In this document: positions 61,368-64,000 of the stretch, piece after piece
Layout of the letters: each line of letters begins with the position of its first letter
How positions within the stretch are numbered: the first letter of the stretch is position 1
Origin: Clostridium sp. DSM 17811
GTDB taxonomy: Bacteria; Bacillota; Clostridia; Clostridiales; Clostridiaceae
Direction of reading: 5' to 3'
Assembly: GCF_018861905.1 (NCBI RefSeq)
Contig: NZ_JAHLDU010000008.1
Location: forward strand, 1 to 64,000
DNA: 64,000 nucleotides
The notes under the pieces: generated by a model
Databases searched by the model: none
Seen by the model: the letters and a program-made list of their open reading frames with translations, nothing else
Told to the model about the DNA's origin: nothing
Program-made: the position numbers and the translations under genes

Positions 61368-63080
61368 TTATAACTTGAATTTTTTAACCATAATATTTAG
61401 TTTCTCTGCAAGTATTGCTTGGTTTTGGGATGCAGTTGTAATTTCCTGAATGGCCATAACAGACTCATTAACACTAGATAATATCTCCTCTGAACTAGCA
61501 ACAGATTCTTCAGCTGTACTTGATACGTTCGCAATAGCTTTATGAATTTCTGATACAGTCTCATTTACTATGTTCATAGAAATTCCAATATCTGAAGATA
61601 TCTTATTAAATTCTACAGCATCTTCGCCGTATTGTTTACCTGTATCTACAAATAATTTATAATCAGGTTTGACTTTATTATCAATAAAATTTAATACATC
61701 TTGTGCGTTGATTGAAAGATTTTTGAATGCATTTTCAACACTGATTGTTATCTCTTGAATTTTTTGAACTGCGATTTCTGACTCTTCAGCTAATTTTCTA
61801 ACCTCATCAGCAACCACGGCGAAGCCTTTACCTTTTTCTCCTGCTCTTGCCGCTTCGATAGCCGCATTAAGTGCAAGAAGGTTAGTCTGACTTGCTATAT
61901 CTTGTATTTTATCCGCCATTAATTTAACTTCACTAACCACTGAACCTTCTGCGATCGCTTTTAATATACTTGCTTGCTTTTCCAAATATAATCCATTTGC
62001 AGTATTAGAGCTATCTTCAGCAGCTTTTCTAACCCGAATTGCTTTTATTTCTATATCATTTGCAAGAGCATTTCCTTTAACTGCGCGCCCCGTAACTTCG
62101 GCCACATTTTCTGCAATATTCTCTGTAGTCGCATTTACTTCTTCTGCTGTTGCACTTAGTTGTTCTGCTCCTAGTGATACTTGTCTTACTGATTCATTGA
62201 CAATATCCATTTTCGATGATATTTCTTTTGTTGTAGCAGAAAGTCCTTCACTTGTGGTGCTAATGTCAGTAGCACTTTCTGATATTTCTTTAATTAACGT
62301 TTTTAAGTTTGCTATAGCTATGTTTATTGCTTTCGCTAAACTTCCAATTTCACTCTTATTATCAAGATCAATAGTTTTTGATAAATCATTTTCTCCGAGA
62401 GCTTTAGCTACAGATACAACTTTTTTTATTTGCGTTGAAATTCCTATAGAAATTATTAAACCGAGTGTAATGGCAACAAGTAATCCTATAGCAATTATTA
62501 TTATAATTTGAACTATTGCATTATTATATGATGATTGACTATTGTCATAATCAGCTTTTGCCATACCATCAGTTAAGCTAACCTCATTATCTAGAATTGT
62601 CTCCATGTCAACTCTAAATTTAGAAGCAGTAATTAAAAGTGTATTTGCTTTAACATAATCACCTTTACCAGCATTTGTAATTAATTCATCTCTTGAAACA
62701 CGATATTGTGAAAGTAATTTCTCGAACTCAGTAAATTGTTTTCTAGCTAAATCAGTAGATATATTTGTTTTATAATTTGTAATAAGTGTATCATTTTTTG
62801 TTTTTATATATGCAATACTGTCTTTGTATGTATTAAAATCATTCTTATTTTTAGGGTCAATAATTAACAAGGTAATACTTCTTATTTCAGAAAGATTTTC
62901 TTTTATATTAAGGATATTCTTCATACCTTTCATATCATTAGTATAGATATTTTTAACATTTGAATTAATACTTTTCATACCATATACCCCAATGAATCCT
63001 ACAACACCTATAAATAATGCAACTATAACGAAGCCTGATACAAGTTTCTGAACTATTTTGAAATCGGTAAACCTTTTCAT
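61368..63080 (-). CDS. Methyl-accepting chemotaxis protein
   Basis: This membrane chemoreceptor has 570 residues. A first helix (about 10-32) is followed by a four-helix-bundle sensor (about 33-185), a second helix (about 188-210), HAMP (about 211-265) and the cytoplasmic signalling hairpin. The hairpin tip that docks CheA and CheW is present ([20 protein letters not shown], then [19 protein letters not shown]). The sensor has no recognised cache or PAS fold, so the ligand is unknown. It is a lone gene without che or flagellar neighbours. AAAGGAG precedes ATG 63080. Confidence 0.94.
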   Translation of the reverse strand: MKRFTDFKIVQKLVSGFVIVALFIGVVGFIGVYGMKSINSNVKNIYTNDMKGMKNILNIKENLSEIRSITLLIIDPKNKNDFNTYKDSIAYIKTKNDTLITNYKTNISTDLARKQFTEFEKLLSQYRVSRDELITNAGKGDYVKANTLLITASKFRVDMETILDNEVSLTDGMAKADYDNSQSSYNNAIVQIIIIIAIGLLVAITLGLIISIGISTQIKKVVSVAKALGENDLSKTIDLDNKSEIGSLAKAINIAIANLKTLIKEISESATDISTTSEGLSATTKEISSKMDIVNESVRQVSLGAEQLSATAEEVNATTENIAENVAEVTGRAVKGNALANDIEIKAIRVRKAAEDSSNTANGLYLEKQASILKAIAEGSVVSEVKLMADKIQDIASQTNLLALNAAIEAARAGEKGKGFAVVADEVRKLAEESEIAVQKIQEITISVENAFKNLSINAQDVLNFIDNKVKPDYKLFVDTGKQYGEDAVEFNKISSDIGISMNIVNETVSEIHKAIANVSSTAEESVASSEEILSSVNESVMAIQEITTASQNQAILAEKLNIMVKKFKL

Positions 63081-63231
63081 TAATTACACTCCTTTAACAA
63101 TATATTATTTCCTTATTGATATAGACTAAATTATTTTACGATTTACCGTAAAATTTTAAATTATAGTGTATACGCTTATCTTAAATTAAAGTATAACGTA
63201 TTGTGTTAATATTATCCATGTTTTTGTTATG

Positions 63232-63278
63232 AAAAAAGACTTTTAACACAATGATATAACAATTGTGTTAAAAGTCTT
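63232..63278 (-). terminator. Terminator of the rubrerythrin operon
   Basis: On the minus strand, AAGACTTTTAACACAAT and its complement form a 17-bp perfect stem with T6 behind it. It ends the two-gene run starting right of the window. Confidence 0.88.
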
Positions 63279-63306
63279 GCTTGAAACAATCAAGTAACTA
63301 TATCCA

Positions 63307-63621
63307 TTATTTAATACTGTCATTTACGTATTCTTCATCAACCTCGTAAAAAAGATCTTCATTTATAGTTCTGTATGTGTTATAGATTTCGCTAGTTTCT
63401 ATAGTATACCCAGAGTCATGATTGTCATTGTACTCATTATTTTGAGGAATGGTGGAGGCATAGCTGTAGTCATCGCTATAAATATCGCTGTGCTCATCAT
63501 TATAAGGAACATTTAACTCATCATTGTAAAAAGAGTTGCAACGAGTGTTGTATTCATCTTCATAGGAAAACATTACAGGTGCTATTGGAACTAAGTAGTA
63601 AGTAGGATAGTAAATTATCAT
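63307..63621 (-). CDS. Tyr/Asp/Asn-rich small protein, function unknown
   Basis: I do not recognise this protein. It has 104 residues. A hydrophobic N-terminus (MIIYYPTYYLVPIAPVMFS) is followed by about 80 residues made largely of Tyr, Asp, Asn, Glu and Ser in short repeats such as YNDE, YSDD and NEYND. The composition recalls spore coat or surface proteins of clostridia, but no family motif is visible. ATG 63621 is chosen because AGGAGG lies 7 bases before it; an in-frame GTG at 63627 is too close. It starts 11 bases after the rubrerythrin stop and shares its terminator, so the two are cotranscribed. Confidence 0.7.
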   Translation of the reverse strand: MIIYYPTYYLVPIAPVMFSYEDEYNTRCNSFYNDELNVPYNDEHSDIYSDDYSYASTIPQNNEYNDNHDSGYTIETSEIYNTYRTINEDLFYEVDEEYVNDSIK

Positions 63622-63632
63622 ATTCACACCTC

Positions 63633-64000
63633 CTATTTGTAGTCTTCACAATAGATTTTAAAGTAAGCTCTTGGGAACTTACAGAGTGGACAAAAGGCAG
63701 GGGCTTCTTTTCCAATATGAATATATCCACAATTCATACATTGCCATTTTACATCAGTGTTTCTTTTAAATATCATGCCTGCTTCAAGATTTTCATATAT
63801 TTTCATAAACCTCATTTCATGATTTCCTTCTACTTCTTGTAATTCCTTATAGAAATTTGCAATTTCAGTAAAGCCTTCTGCTCGGGCTTCTTTTTCAAAT
63901 TGTTTATATAGGTTATTACTTTCATGAGCTTCTCCCTCAGCCGAGTCTTTTAAATTATCTGCTGTACTTTTATTCATCTTAAGAAACCTATTGAAAACTT
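63633..64000 (-). CDS. Rubrerythrin, 5' end outside window
   Basis: This di-iron and rubredoxin-like peroxide-detoxifying protein is seen from its C-terminal side. The rubredoxin-type iron site is complete at the end (CMNCGYIHIGKEAPAFCPLC, then YFKIYCEDY). The second di-iron helix pair has SAEGEAHESNNLYKQFEKEA and LQEVEGNHEMRF. The frame stays open upstream of the Met at 63977 to the window edge (V-F-N-R-F-L-K before it), and no ribosome site precedes that Met. The gene therefore continues beyond base 64000 and lacks its first helices here. Rubrerythrin reduces hydrogen peroxide in anaerobes. Confidence 0.9.
   Translation of the reverse strand, partial: VFNRFLKMNKSTADNLKDSAEGEAHESNNLYKQFEKEARAEGFTEIANFYKELQEVEGNHEMRFMKIYENLEAGMIFKRNTDVKWQCMNCGYIHIGKEAPAFCPLCKFPRAYFKIYCEDYK

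Noticed and set aside
63633-63977. Complete 114-residue mini-rubrerythrin starting at 63977
   Set aside because: The frame is open past this Met to the window edge with plausible rubrerythrin sequence (N-R-F-L-K) and no ribosome site precedes it, so it is a partial gene, not a short form.

Overview
The window reads as chromosome from a low-GC, strictly anaerobic, saccharolytic Clostridium-like Firmicute. The base composition is strongly AT-rich, AGGAGG-type ribosome binding sites are common, and GTG and TTG starts are frequent. Gene content agrees: HydF (FeFe-hydrogenase maturation), thiolase, class III ribonucleotide reductase, a [4Fe-4S] ferredoxin and rubrerythrin. No tRNA, rRNA, CRISPR array, prophage or plasmid functions were seen. 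The species cannot be fixed from the sequence alone.

Regions 1-7 kb: the tail of a sugar-uptake locus (ABC permease, GH36 alpha-galactosidase), then a gene graveyard with a second, multiply deleted GH36 copy, scraps of a Cof-type HAD phosphatase and a DUF4317 gene. An intact PfkB sugar kinase and an internally deleted IS1182-type element follow. 7-20 kb: GtrA and GalU, an MltG-like protein, nrdDG behind a cobalamin riboswitch, DUF3842, ferredoxin, and a sigma-54 activator upstream of thlA. ThlA has a well-matched -24/-12 promoter and a perfect palindrome as candidate activator site. A VTT membrane protein, a lone DltC-like carrier protein, PssA and a polysaccharide deacetylase close this part. 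20-36 kb: HydF, a CopZ-like protein, a phosphodiesterase, a nuclease-like conserved protein in an operon with a catalytically degenerate hydroxyacid dehydrogenase, LysR and sulfite reductase in divergent arrangement, an APC permease, a flippase-like protein, DUF3237, YitT, a PAS-GGDEF-HD-GYP protein, VanW and a ZIP transporter.

36-52.4 kb is the most interesting part. A copper block (csoR with operator, copA, an HMA/DsbD-like/cupredoxin fusion, and a two-component system whose sensor loop carries a Met-rich tandem repeat) abuts a seven-gene minus-strand run. That run encodes a prenyl diphosphate synthase, DoxX, a FixH/YtkA-like protein, a membrane polyferredoxin, a UbiA prenyltransferase, a CPBP protease and a UbiE methyltransferase. 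It looks like late menaquinone synthesis joined to a membrane electron-transfer module. It is bracketed by two related two-component systems, and no early menaquinone genes are visible.

52.5-61 kb is a polyprenyl-phosphate/envelope block: a two-component system, PAP2, a DedA-PAP2 fusion whose PAP2 half has lost its catalytic motifs, DedA, a second PAP2, an O-antigen ligase-like protein and a NAGPA-type phosphodiester glycosidase. The window ends with a chemoreceptor, a Tyr/Asp/Asn-rich small protein and a rubrerythrin that runs off the right edge.
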